Positions 46,777 to 55,497 of a stretch of 64,000 nt of DNA are shown here, one piece after another; position 1 is the stretch's first letter, and each line of letters opens with the position of its first letter. The notes under the pieces were generated by a model. The model saw only the letters and a program-made list of their open reading frames with translations. It did not search any database and was not told the DNA's origin. The stretch lies in the NCBI RefSeq assembly GCF_000729995.1, contig NZ_JNFG01000018.1, positions 1 to 64,000 of the forward strand. Reading direction: 5' to 3'. The translations under genes were made by a program, and so were the position numbers. Source of the stretch: Caballeronia sordidicola. Lineage in GTDB: Bacteria; Pseudomonadota; Gammaproteobacteria; Burkholderiales; Burkholderiaceae.

Positions 46777-47517
46777 ATGTCTAAGTTAACCGAAAAAGTG
46801 GCGCTCGTTACCGGTGGTTCGCGAGGGATCGGCGCAGCAATCGCGAAACGTTTGGCCGCGGATGGAGCAAGCGTGGCTGTTACCTACGCGAAGGACGCCA
46901 GCGCAGCGTCTGGCGTGGTGAAAGCGATTGAGCTCAATGGCGGAAAGGCAATTGCGATCCAGGCGGACGCTGCCGACGTCAAAGCCGTCGAAGCCGCGGT
47001 CGAAAAAACTGTCGCGACATTCGGCCGGCTGGATGTGCTGGTGAACAATGCTGGGACGGCCATTCCGAAAACGTTCGAAGACACGACGCTGGAGGAGATG
47101 GATCGAGTGATCGACATTAACATCCGCGGTGTATTTGCCACGACCAAGGCTGCGCTGAAGCACCTGGGTGATGGGGGCCGCATCATCATGATCGGTTCGG
47201 CGGTGGGCGAGCGCGCCATTGCGCCGGGGCTGGTGCCCTACGCAGCCACGAAGGCAGCCGTCAGAATGTTCACTCAGGCGCTCTCCAGAGAGGTAGGAGC
47301 CCGGGGCATCACGGTCAACAATGTCCAGCCTGGTCCGATTGATACAGACTTGAACCCCGCCTCCGGCGATTGGGCGGTGCCGCAGAAGGCCGCCACTGCG
47401 CTCGACCGGTACGGGCGCGTTGAGGAGATCGCCGCCATGGTAGCGTTCATCGCCGGCCCGGAGTCCTCGTACATAACCGGAGCGAATCTTACCGTGGATG
47501 GCGGAATGAATGCCTGA
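46777..47517 (+). CDS. SDR-family oxidoreductase (FabG-like)
   Basis: 246 aa from ATG 46777 with AAGGA upstream. The cofactor motif is VTGGSRGIGAAIAKRLAADG, the NAG motif is VLVNNAGTAIPKTF, and the catalytic Ser-Tyr-Lys set lies in IMIGSAVGER and PYAATKAAVRMFTQ. It is an NAD(P)-dependent ketoreductase. Position among redox genes suggests a detoxification or secondary-metabolite role rather than fatty-acid synthesis. Confidence 0.9.
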   Translation: MSKLTEKVALVTGGSRGIGAAIAKRLAADGASVAVTYAKDASAASGVVKAIELNGGKAIAIQADAADVKAVEAAVEKTVATFGRLDVLVNNAGTAIPKTFEDTTLEEMDRVIDINIRGVFATTKAALKHLGDGGRIIMIGSAVGERAIAPGLVPYAATKAAVRMFTQALSREVGARGITVNNVQPGPIDTDLNPASGDWAVPQKAATALDRYGRVEEIAAMVAFIAGPESSYITGANLTVDGGMNA

Positions 47518-47608
47518 GCCTACGCCCATACTCGGCTTACGGACCTGAAGAAAGAAGCGTCCGTGCGGTCGCGACGGAGAGTCGATGAACTAACGGAGTC
47601 GGCTCTCC

Positions 47609-47628
47609 ACTAGTCACCACTAGTCACC
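47609..47628. repeat. tandem 10-bp repeat ACTAGTCACC x2
   Basis: ACTAGTCACC occurs twice head to tail (47609-47618 and 47619-47628) in the short region between the convergent SDR and aldo/keto reductase genes. It could be chance or replication slippage. No function is assigned. Confidence 0.5.
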
Positions 47629-47716
47629 AGGCCGCGCGGATGCAGGCAGCGGACGCGGCCCGCCAATCCACTTAACGAAGCAGGTAGGAAAATCGCGTTA
47701 TATCGGGCACACGTAG

Positions 47717-48553
47717 TCAAACGCTAGTGCTGTCCCACAGCGGGGCGAGTCCGGGGGGATCGACAATGCGGCTATCCTCCGTCGCCAACGAGTGTATTGC
47801 CGCCATATCCGTGTTACCCAACTCAAAGTCGAATACGGCCAGATTCTGCGCCAGTCGATCGATCCGGGTGGTCCTCGAAAGCGCCACGATCCCGCGCTGT
47901 TGAACTAGCCACCGCAAGACAATCTGGGCGATGGTTTTGCCGTGACGTGCCCCGATCTCCTTGAGCGTCGGGTCGGAGAAAACGCGGCCAATCGCCATGC
48001 CGCAATATCCTGTCACGGCAAGCCCCGCCTGTAGCGTGCTTTCTATAAGCCGGGACTGGTTCAAATACGGATGGTATTCGAACTGATTCGTCACGAGAGT
48101 GGCAGCAGAGAGGCCGATAGCTTCCGTCATCAGTGCGCGGTTGAAATTGCTGACGCCAATGTGTTTTACCTTGCCGGCGCGTGCGACCGCATTGAGTCCC
48201 GCGATCTGCTCGGCCAGCGGCACATCCGAACCTGGCCAGTGCAGCAAGAGCAGATCGATATAGTCTGTCTTGAGCTTTCGGAGGCTCTCATTGACCGACG
48301 CTTCGAATAATCGCTCTGAGTAGTTGCTGACCCAGACTTTGGTCGTCAGAAAGATTTCGCTTCTTGGAATGCCGGACGCGGCCACGCACTCGCCTATTTC
48401 GCCCTCGTTACGATAGATTTGCGCGGTGTCGATATGACGGAAGCCAGCACCAAGGGCTGCGGGAATCAATCGATAGACGTCGGTGGCACTCATTCCATAA
48501 GTGCCAAAACCGATTGCGGGAATAGCCGCGTTGCCAACATTGACGTTTAGCAT
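47717..48553 (-). CDS. aldo/keto reductase
   Basis: 278 aa. Catalytic residues are visible: Asp and Tyr in FRHIDTAQIYRNEGEIGE, Lys in FLTTKVWVSN and His in DLLLLHWPG. The NADPH-binding end is IVALSRTTRIDRLAQNLAVF. It is the last gene of the pirin, DoxX, pirin, reductase unit and likely reduces reactive carbonyls with NADPH. Confidence 0.92.
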   Translation of the reverse strand: MLNVNVGNAAIPAIGFGTYGMSATDVYRLIPAALGAGFRHIDTAQIYRNEGEIGECVAASGIPRSEIFLTTKVWVSNYSERLFEASVNESLRKLKTDYIDLLLLHWPGSDVPLAEQIAGLNAVARAGKVKHIGVSNFNRALMTEAIGLSAATLVTNQFEYHPYLNQSRLIESTLQAGLAVTGYCGMAIGRVFSDPTLKEIGARHGKTIAQIVLRWLVQQRGIVALSRTTRIDRLAQNLAVFDFELGNTDMAAIHSLATEDSRIVDPPGLAPLWDSTSV

Positions 48554-48604
48554 GAAATATTCTCGATAGAGTATTCGCGTCCTGCCGACATCACTTTCGG
48601 CGGA

Positions 48605-49456
48605 TTACCCGATGCGGCCGCGGCGACGCAGTTGTGCCCCAATCTCCCCGATCCTGGCCTCCCCCACGCGCAACGCCTCTGATGAGGTATGAACCGAGTA
48701 ATAGCCAAGCACGAGATTGTGCGGATGCGGGACCGCCGAGCCCAAGACGAACTCCGAATCTTCGTCGGCGGTGAATGCCAAAATACCTTCGGATTCGCCC
48801 AACACGACGAGCTCATCGGAGATCGGTTCGTCAGCGATGCTTACTGCGCCACGTTGAACGCTTAGCCAGGCGACGTTGTGGCCGGCCGGCGGCGTGTACT
48901 GCCACTGTTCTCCTGCCGAAAGTTGCACGAGCAGGTAGTTGATGCCTTGGGGTGCGGGTATCGGACTTTCCGCGTCTCCATAACGACCCAGGATGACGCG
49001 GGCCGGGCCGGTACGAGGTATTTCGCTCGCAGATAAATACTGGCTATAGGGCTCGCCCAGTTCGAGCTCAGGGGGCAACGCGACCCACAACTGATAGCCG
49101 CGCACCGGACCATTCCCTCTGGCACGACCGTCATGCCACACGCCCCTGCCCGCATTCATCCACTCGACGCCGCCGGCCGGCATGATCCCTGATGCACCTG
49201 TCGTATCTTCGTATTCGACTTCACCTTCCAGCAGCACGGTCGTCGTGGCGAGGCCGGAATGGGGATGCATGGAAAACCGCATTTCGGCGTCGACCGAGCT
49301 ATCGAAATAGTCGAGAAAGACAAAGGGTTTCAGCAGCTCTCCAAGGTCGGACGGGCTGACCAGCCGCTTGACAGGACCGTGTTGCCGACCTGTCGTGCGC
49401 GTGACTATCGCTTCGCCGCGAAGCAATGAAGCGGAGGGTTGGGAATTAGTTTGCAT
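48605..49456 (-). CDS. pirin-family protein
   Basis: 283 aa from ATG 49456 with GGAG upstream. Double-cupin pirin marks are FVFLDYFDSS and MHPHSGLATTTVLLEGEVEY, with the His-x-His metal ligands in HPHSG, and VEWMNAGRGVWHD. YrhB or quercetinase-like pirins bind Fe or Ni. It differs from the other pirin here (50013-50711), which is the YhhW type. Confidence 0.9.
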   Translation of the reverse strand: MQTNSQPSASLLRGEAIVTRTTGRQHGPVKRLVSPSDLGELLKPFVFLDYFDSSVDAEMRFSMHPHSGLATTTVLLEGEVEYEDTTGASGIMPAGGVEWMNAGRGVWHDGRARGNGPVRGYQLWVALPPELELGEPYSQYLSASEIPRTGPARVILGRYGDAESPIPAPQGINYLLVQLSAGEQWQYTPPAGHNVAWLSVQRGAVSIADEPISDELVVLGESEGILAFTADEDSEFVLGSAVPHPHNLVLGYYSVHTSSEALRVGEARIGEIGAQLRRRGRIG

Positions 49457-49541
49457 ATCTGACAATTCTCCATCTTATGCAGAAAACGAGACGATCGCAC
49501 GCCGGATCAGGCAGGCGAAACGCCTCGACCACTCCGTCTTC

Positions 49542-49964
49542 CTAGCTCGCGTTCAGAGGCGAAACACGCAAGACTATCCGGCCGGTGCGCGCGTCCAGGC
49601 TGAACGCGCCGGCACCGAACCAGGTGATCTGCAGGAGACCACCGGCCATCATCACGTTCTTGAGGAAGTGAATCATCTGGTTTTGATCCGCGAAGTTGTG
49701 GTGAAAGAACAGCGCAGTGACCACACAGAACAGCGCCATCGCCAACGACACAAAGCGAGCCCGGTAGCCCGACAGCAGCAGCAGGCCGCCGCCCAGCTCG
49801 ATCAGCACGGAAACAAGAAACGCGAGTGGCGGCACGGGCAGACCCATGGCCGCGATATAGCCAACGGTCGCACTGTACGCAGCGAGTTTGCCCAGTCCGC
49901 TCATGACAAACGGCCCACCGATCAAGATACGACCTAACAGCGGAAGAAATTTAAAACGTTCCAT
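49542..49964 (-). CDS. DoxX-family membrane protein
   Basis: 140 aa with AGGAG before the ATG. Four hydrophobic segments: LGRILIGGPFVMSGLGKLAA, PLAFLVSVLIELGGGLLLLSG, FVSLAMALFCVVTALFFHHN, and MMAGGLLQITWFGAGAF. It is the middle gene between two pirin genes. DoxX proteins are linked with oxidative stress; the mechanism is unclear. Confidence 0.92.
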   Translation of the reverse strand: MERFKFLPLLGRILIGGPFVMSGLGKLAAYSATVGYIAAMGLPVPPLAFLVSVLIELGGGLLLLSGYRARFVSLAMALFCVVTALFFHHNFADQNQMIHFLKNVMMAGGLLQITWFGAGAFSLDARTGRIVLRVSPLNAS

Positions 49965-50012
49965 GAAAATCTCCTGACATAAAATTGCGGAGGTGGATAA
50001 CGAAAAAGGGAA

Positions 50013-50711
50013 TCAGCCGGCGTCCACCATCACCAGCTCGGAATCTTCAAGAGCGGAAATCTGCGCTGCAGCGACCTTCGTGATCGCCACGCCATCTAGC
50101 GGCCCAACGGGCTCGCCGTTCACTTCAATGCGTCCCGAGGCCACGACGAGATAGGCACGGCGTGCCGGACTCAACTCATGACGAACGCTTTCACCTGCCT
50201 TTAGCATCGCGCCAAGCACACGCGCATCGGCGCGAATAGGGAGCGCTCCTTCATCCTCGGCGAACCCGCTGGCAAGGACTACGAATCGTCCTGACCGGTC
50301 GCCTTTGGGGAATGGCTTGGTACCCCACGCGGGTTCGCCACCGGCTTCACGAGGTAAAAGCCAGATCTGGTAGAGCTTGAGCGGCACTTCGCCCCGGTTG
50401 AACTCGGCGTGACGTATGCCTGTGCCGGCGCTCATGACCTGCACATCACCCGCGTGGATGGTTCCCTCGGATCCCAAGGTGTCCCGATGCCCGAGCAGGC
50501 CCCGGCGCACGTAGGTGATGATCTCCATGTCACGGTGCCCGTGCATGGGGAAACCGCTGCCACTGGCGATCTCGTCGTCGTTCCAGACGATCAGGGGACC
50601 CAGCGCGGCGTGCGCGGGATTGCCGTCGGCGCTGACCACGAAATGGTGTTTCGCACGCAGCCAGTCGAGATCCGCCCTGTCCAATGATTCCCAACGCCTG
50701 TGTGTGAGCAT
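50013..50711 (-). CDS. pirin-family protein, YhhW (quercetinase)-like
   Basis: 232 aa from ATG 50711 with GGAG 6 nt upstream; an ATG at 50723 is possible. Metal-ligand region is FPMHGHRDMEIITYVRRGLL, followed by HAGDVQVMSAGTGIRHAEFN and the Glu/His motif of a bicupin. E. coli YhhW is known to act as a quercetinase. It is the first gene of a four-gene minus-strand unit (pirin, DoxX, pirin, aldo/keto reductase) and divergent from a LysR gene. Confidence 0.92.
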   Translation of the reverse strand: MLTHRRWESLDRADLDWLRAKHHFVVSADGNPAHAALGPLIVWNDDEIASGSGFPMHGHRDMEIITYVRRGLLGHRDTLGSEGTIHAGDVQVMSAGTGIRHAEFNRGEVPLKLYQIWLLPREAGGEPAWGTKPFPKGDRSGRFVVLASGFAEDEGALPIRADARVLGAMLKAGESVRHELSPARRAYLVVASGRIEVNGEPVGPLDGVAITKVAAAQISALEDSELVMVDAG

Positions 50712-50723
50712 GTCCGTCTCCAT

Positions 50724-50899
50724 TTCCCGTTCCCCGCTTCTCGCAAATGCGACGCTTGTCGCCTGTGCCCGCCACCGAATTCGATGCTGGTACAGGCGAT
50801 GAGACGAATGCTATATTCGCAACGAACAGACGCATAGATCCTGGATTAGAAGGCATCATTGCCGTGGATAGAACGATCAGAAGGAGTTAAAGGCTGCTC
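50724..50899. promoter_or_regulatory. divergent control region, pirin operon / LysR gene
   Basis: Holds the inverted pair CGAAT/ATTCG at 50805-50819 (5-bp arms, 5-nt spacer) and T/A-rich stretches. It is the expected position for LysR binding. The motif match is weak. Confidence 0.35.
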
Positions 50900-51817
50900 A
50901 TGAACGCAATTACCGACCTGAACGATCTTCGGCTGTTCTCAGAGGTGGTCGAGCATGGAAGCTACACGGCGGCCGCGCGCAGCCTCGGCCTGCAGACGTC
51001 GAAACTCAGCCGGCGCATTCGCGCCCTGGAAGAAGAACTGGGCGTGCGCCTGCTCAATCGCACCAGCCGGAGCCTGTCTCTGACGGAAACCGGGCGGCAG
51101 TTCCACCAGCATTGCCTCGCGCTGGTGGCGGAGGCCAAGGCCGCCAAAGATATCGTGGACCGCACGCGCTCAAAGCCGCAGGGCACCGTTCGCATCGCCT
51201 GCGCCGTGGCCTTGCTGGAGTCCGGCATCTCCACGATGATCGCGCGGTACATCCAAGAGAACCCCGACGTCCAGGTCCTGCTGGATGCAACCAACCGCCG
51301 CGTGGATGTGGTCGAGGAAGGCCTGGACTTTGCGATCCGGGTCAGGATTGCGCCATTGGAGAACACCGATCTTGCCGTCCGCCAGCTGGGCTTGTCGATC
51401 CGCATTCTGGTTGCCAGTCCCGAATTGGCGGCGCGCCATGCGGTGCCCAGTTCGATCGAATCGGTGAAGGAATGGCCCACCCTCTCCATGGCCAGCAACA
51501 GCGAGCGATTTGTCTGGGACCTGGTCGACGCCGAAGGACGTGTGACATCGTGGGCACATCAACCGCGCCTCGCGACCGACGACCTGGCCAGCCTTCGGGT
51601 TGCGACGCTATCCGGCGTCGGAGTAGCAATGCTGCCCAAGGAACTGGTTGAGGCCGATATTCAGGCCGGCCGTCTGCAACACCTGCTGCCAGGTCTGGCG
51701 AGCACGCCGGGCCTTGTCCATGCGATCTTCCCCACGCGCAGAGGCATGGTCCCAGCCGTGCGTCATCTACTCGATGCGCTCGTTGCGGGATTCGAAGATC
51801 TGAACCGGCAGCGCTAG
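50900..51817 (+). CDS. LysR-family transcriptional regulator
   Basis: 305 aa. The helix-turn-helix is FSEVVEHGSYTAAARSLGLQ with SKLSRRIRALEEELGVRLLN. The effector domain begins near residue 90 (GTVRIACAVALLESGISTMI). It is divergent from the pirin/DoxX/reductase operon and probably controls it in response to an electrophile or quinone (inference). Confidence 0.93.
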   Translation: MNAITDLNDLRLFSEVVEHGSYTAAARSLGLQTSKLSRRIRALEEELGVRLLNRTSRSLSLTETGRQFHQHCLALVAEAKAAKDIVDRTRSKPQGTVRIACAVALLESGISTMIARYIQENPDVQVLLDATNRRVDVVEEGLDFAIRVRIAPLENTDLAVRQLGLSIRILVASPELAARHAVPSSIESVKEWPTLSMASNSERFVWDLVDAEGRVTSWAHQPRLATDDLASLRVATLSGVGVAMLPKELVEADIQAGRLQHLLPGLASTPGLVHAIFPTRRGMVPAVRHLLDALVAGFEDLNRQR

Positions 51818-51923
51818 AGCGGCGGTCGGTATTGTGCGCCCGCATTTCGATGCCGATGTCGGCCAAGCGGCGATCTGCCTGGCCGACTCGTTCGCGCGTC
51901 GACGGTGCGAATCTGGCTGACGA

Positions 51924-52523
51924 TCAGCCAAACAGCTTGTTTGCCGTCCGGGCGACCAGTTCGCCCTGGTGGCGAGCGCCGTCGAGATCAATTGCGCTCG
52001 GCTGGCGCTGACCTTGTGTACCGGCGATCGTCGTGGCGCCGTACGGAGAACCGCCGACAATTTCGTCCAAGGTCATCTGCCCCGCGAAACTGTACGGCAG
52101 GCCGACAATGACCATGCCGAAGTGCAGAAGATTGGTGATAACCGAGAACAACGTCACTTCCTGTCCGCCATGCTGGGTCCCGGTCGACGTGAACGCACCG
52201 CCCACTTTGCCGACCAGCGCACCCTTCATCCACAAGCCGCCGGCCTGATCCAGGAATGAAGCCGTCTGCGAGGCGATGCGCCCGAATCGGGTCGGCGTGC
52301 CGACAATAATGGCGTCGTAGTCAGCGAGCTCGGCGATCACGGCAACCGGCGCCTTCTGGTCCAGCTTGAAGTGAGCGGCCTCGGCTACCTCTCGAGGCGC
52401 TGTTTCCGGGATCCGCTTGATATCGACGGTAGCGCCTGTGGAGCGCGCGCCCTCGGCGACGGCTTCCGCCATCGTTTCGACATGGCCATACGAGGAATAG
52501 TACAGAACCAGAACTTTGGACAT
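51924..52523 (-). CDS. wrbA: NAD(P)H:quinone oxidoreductase, WrbA family
   Basis: 199 aa, the normal WrbA length. The flavodoxin phosphate loop is [20 protein letters not shown]. The FMN-stacking segment is [20 protein letters not shown], and [14 protein letters not shown] is the conserved loop. AGGAGG lies before the ATG. It reduces quinones by two electrons, keeping with the adjacent stress genes. Confidence 0.94.
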   Translation of the reverse strand: MSKVLVLYYSSYGHVETMAEAVAEGARSTGATVDIKRIPETAPREVAEAAHFKLDQKAPVAVIAELADYDAIIVGTPTRFGRIASQTASFLDQAGGLWMKGALVGKVGGAFTSTGTQHGGQEVTLFSVITNLLHFGMVIVGLPYSFAGQMTLDEIVGGSPYGATTIAGTQGQRQPSAIDLDGARHQGELVARTANKLFG

Positions 52524-52702
52524 TCTCGACCTCCTTCCTATATCTGCGGTGGTGCCGCGGGGGGAAATTAGCCAGTCTTGGGGTGACTGGCTGACCAGCC
52601 CGCACTAACGGACCGGACATGATCGTGTTGCCTTGGCCTGTCAATTTACATGCAAATCCCCGTCCGCCATTCCGTAGGCCTCAAAAAAACCTTCCCGACT
52701 CG

Positions 52703-53470
52703 TCATGTAGCGAGAAAGCCGCCGTCCACGGCCAGTTCAGCGCCCGTCACGAAGGACGACTTATCCGACAGGAGCCATACGGCCGCGGCAGCGATTTCCT
52801 CGGGTGAGCCGATACGCCCGACCGGATGAGATGCCCGAAGCTTCTCGAGTAAGTCTGCAAATTGCGGATCCGACGTAAGCGCTTGAACCATTGGCGTATC
52901 TACAGCGCCGGGGAGAATGGCGTTGACGCGGATATGCTGGCGGCCATAGTCGACCGCTGCGCCTTTTGTCAAACCCAATACCCCGCCCTTCGACCCGCAA
53001 TAGTCAGCCGAGAGTGGCACCGCTACCCGGCCAAGCGTGGACGATGTATTGACAATGGCGCCCCCGCCGCTTTGCAGCATCGCGCGTATCTCGTGTTTCA
53101 TACAGAAGAAAACGCCGTCGTAGTTGACGCTTTGAATACGGCGCCACTGCTTAGCAGTCAAGTCGTGCAGCAAGACGTTCGCTTGGGCGAGACCTGCGTT
53201 GTTGAACGCGCCGTCGAGCCGTCCGAATTTGTCTACCGCTGCCGCCACGAGCGCCTCGACCTGCGTTTCATCGGCAACATCGGTTGCCACGAAAATAGCT
53301 TCGCCGTCCTGTTGCCGAATCGCTGATACGGTGTCCTCCCCCAGCGCCACGGCGATGTCCGCTACCACCACGCGTGCTCCTGCTGCAGCGCAGGCAATGG
53401 CCGCCGCCCGCCCAATACCCGAGCCACCGCCCGTGACAATGATCGTATTGCCTTCAAGAGCCCGGTCCAT
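52703..53470 (-). CDS. SDR-family oxidoreductase of the catabolic cluster
   Basis: 255 aa from ATG 53470. TGxxxGIG motif is VTGGGSGIGRAAAIACAAAG, NNAG is in GAFNNAGLAQAN, and the catalytic Tyr/Lys pair is DYCGSKGGVLGLTK. It is the last gene of the BKACE cluster, 21 nt after the SnoaL-like gene. The substrate, probably a hydroxy or oxo intermediate, is unknown. Confidence 0.92.
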   Translation of the reverse strand: MDRALEGNTIIVTGGGSGIGRAAAIACAAAGARVVVADIAVALGEDTVSAIRQQDGEAIFVATDVADETQVEALVAAAVDKFGRLDGAFNNAGLAQANVLLHDLTAKQWRRIQSVNYDGVFFCMKHEIRAMLQSGGGAIVNTSSTLGRVAVPLSADYCGSKGGVLGLTKGAAVDYGRQHIRVNAILPGAVDTPMVQALTSDPQFADLLEKLRASHPVGRIGSPEEIAAAAVWLLSDKSSFVTGAELAVDGGFLAT

Positions 53471-53491
53471 GCGTTTATGCCCCCGTTGCAA

Positions 53492-53872
53492 TCAATGCGC
53501 GAACAGCGGCGCAACGTCGATGTAGATACGGTAGTCTTCGATTTGCTTATCGCGCACCCGCCAGATCGTCACGGCCGGCACGGTCAGTGTCGATCCGTCC
53601 TTGCGCGTGTAGGTCACTTCGAGCCGCGAGACAATGACATCGTTGAACGCCCAGACATCAAGCAGTTGGTGCTTGATGCCGGCGATCAATGCCAAGAAGT
53701 TCTTCGAAGACTCGGCGATATTTTCGCGTCCGACGACAGGGTCGCTATTGGCATAAACAAACGTGCAGTTTTCCGTCAGGAAGTGGGCTAGCCGCTGCTC
53801 ATCCTTCGAATCAACCGCTTCGTACACCTGTGATGCGTAGTCGAATGCTGCTGTGGGCGCCTCGGTGAACAT
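53492..53872 (-). CDS. SnoaL-like / NTF2-superfamily protein, small
   Basis: 126 aa from ATG 53872 with GAGGAGG upstream. NTF2-like features are FDYASQVYEAVDSKDEQRLA, the LTENCTFVYANSDPVVG strand and the end IWRVRDKQIEDYRIYIDVAP. This fold hosts lactonases, dehydratases and isomerases. It lies between the AAHS transporter gene and the SDR gene. Confidence 0.87.
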   Translation of the reverse strand: MFTEAPTAAFDYASQVYEAVDSKDEQRLAHFLTENCTFVYANSDPVVGRENIAESSKNFLALIAGIKHQLLDVWAFNDVIVSRLEVTYTRKDGSTLTVPAVTIWRVRDKQIEDYRIYIDVAPLFAH

Positions 53873-53918
53873 GTCGGGTTTCCTCCTCAAAGGGTGATCG
53901 AATACGTTGGAGATAGCC

Positions 53919-55289
53919 CTAGCGGCCGGTCAATGACTCGGCGATCCGGTTTCCGTCGGGCGCAGTCCTCACGATCTGCGGCGGCGCGATCTGCTTGACG
54001 AGCAAAGCGATGCACGATAAGGCTCCCGCAACAGCGATCGTCGCAAAGACGCCTACAAACGTGACATGCCAGCGTACGAGTTCAGCTACGAGAAACGAGC
54101 CTGCGATGCCGCCAAAGCGGCCCATTCCGAGCATCCACGCGACACCGGTGCCACGCCCTTCAGTCGGATAAAAGCCAGCCGCAAGAGCATTCATGGACGC
54201 TTGTGCGGTGTTCATCAGCACACCGGACACGAGTACGATTGGCACGAGCAAGGCTAGGTTTCCCGCAGTCGCTCCAATACAAAAGAGGCTGATCGCGGCG
54301 AGCGCGTAGCACGCGGCAATCACGAGGTTTGCATTGAAGCGATCCATCAGCGCACCGCACAGCACCGCGCCGACGCCACCGAGCGGGAACAGCGCAGAGA
54401 TCAGCGTCGCGCTTTTCAGGCTCAGGCCTGCATCGTTCAGCAGAATCGGCATCCAGTTGAATAATGCGTAAATAATCAGGAGTCCCATGAAGGCCGCGAC
54501 CCATAGCATCAATGAACCGACGATGTATGAACGCGACAGCACGAGTCCGAGCCCGTTACCGCCCGTTCCCGGCGCGGTCTCGGTCAGTACGAAGCCACGG
54601 GCATTGATTGCTTCATCGGAGATGCGCGTCAGAATGGCGCGAATGCGCTCTACGGGCTTGCCATTTGACACCATGAAGCGTACCGATTCCGGCATCTTGA
54701 GCAACAGCAAGACCCCGTGAAGTATCGGTGTGACCCCGCCCAGCATCAGGACACTTCGCCAGCCGGCATGGGGAACCAGCCATGCCGCAAGCAATCCGCC
54801 CAAAGCCGCGCCGAGCGGGAATCCGCAGCACATCAGGCTGGTGACCGTTGCCCGGCGTCGGGTTGAACAAAACTCGTCCATCATTGTCACCGCGTTAGCC
54901 ATCGCTGCGCCGAGGCCGATGCCCGTCATGAAGCGCAGCACAGTCAGTTGACCGATGGTCGTTGAGAACGCGGACACGACACAGGCAACACCGAAGAGGA
55001 ACACGGACCCGACCATCAGGGACCGACGTCCAACGCGGTCGGACAAAGGGCCCGACACGAGCGCACCGAGTGCGAGGCCGAACAGTGCGGCACTCAGGAC
55101 TGGTGCGAGATCAGGCTTTGCCAGATGCCACTCGGTCAGTAACGACGGCGCGATGAATCCGATTGCCGCGGTGTCGAAACCATCGAGCAGGACAATCACG
55201 AAGCACATGAAAAAAATGAGTCGTTGAAAGCGGCCGAACGGGTGCTCATTGATGAACCCCTGGACGTCAACGAGCGAAGCCCGTTTCAT
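53919..55289 (-). CDS. MFS transporter, aromatic acid:H+ symporter (AAHS) type
   Basis: 456 aa with AAAGGAGA before the ATG. Twelve membrane segments are expected: the first is FFMCFVIVLLDGFDTAAIGF, whose DGFD motif is typical of AAHS carriers. GPLSDRVGRRSLMVGS is the MFS loop 2-3 signature. It probably imports the aromatic acid degraded by the cluster. Its leader carries the repeated hairpin (55329-55374). Confidence 0.92.
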   Translation of the reverse strand: MKRASLVDVQGFINEHPFGRFQRLIFFMCFVIVLLDGFDTAAIGFIAPSLLTEWHLAKPDLAPVLSAALFGLALGALVSGPLSDRVGRRSLMVGSVFLFGVACVVSAFSTTIGQLTVLRFMTGIGLGAAMANAVTMMDEFCSTRRRATVTSLMCCGFPLGAALGGLLAAWLVPHAGWRSVLMLGGVTPILHGVLLLLKMPESVRFMVSNGKPVERIRAILTRISDEAINARGFVLTETAPGTGGNGLGLVLSRSYIVGSLMLWVAAFMGLLIIYALFNWMPILLNDAGLSLKSATLISALFPLGGVGAVLCGALMDRFNANLVIAACYALAAISLFCIGATAGNLALLVPIVLVSGVLMNTAQASMNALAAGFYPTEGRGTGVAWMLGMGRFGGIAGSFLVAELVRWHVTFVGVFATIAVAGALSCIALLVKQIAPPQIVRTAPDGNRIAESLTGR

Positions 55290-55303
55290 TGTTTGTCTCC
55301 TTT

Positions 55304-55327
55304 GTCCACCAGAGTGGGCGCTTTAGC
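55304..55327. repeat. partial third copy of the leader hairpin repeat
   Basis: 24 nt matching the left half of the leader repeat, reading GTCCACCAGAGTGGGCGC then TTTAGC, directly beside the full copy at 55329-55374. It differs at three positions from the copy at 57178. It lies 15 nt upstream of the MFS start codon and suggests a local tandem duplication of the element. Confidence 0.65.
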
Positions 55328-55328
55328 T

Positions 55329-55374
55329 GTCGACCAGAGTTCGCGCTTTAGCGCGTTACTCTGGTCCCATGCAA
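55329..55374 (-). repeat. leader hairpin repeat, copy 1 (before MFS gene)
   Basis: A 46-nt element. The stem is ACCAGAGT...ACTCTGGT plus CGCGC/GCGCG around a TTTA loop (hairpin 55333-55365). It lies in the 5' leader of the MFS gene. The second copy at 57178-57223 is nearly identical but has GGCGC/GCGCC, that is, one stem pair changed from C-G to G-C on both sides. The pairing is kept, which argues for a structural role. Confidence 0.75.
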
Positions 55375-55497
55375 GATGGTTGCAGTCTATTTTTAAACTG
55401 CATCCCTTCCGCGAATTTAATAGTTATCCGAACTGATTTTGAGCGTGGCAAACATATCTACTGGAAGCCGGTGCCAAAGAATCACCCGACCCGCGGA

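Noticed and set aside
47609-47628. Tandem ACTAGTCACC repeats as an attachment site or CRISPR-like unit
   Set aside because: Only two 10-bp copies with no spacer, no neighbouring integrase or cas genes, and no further copies seen.
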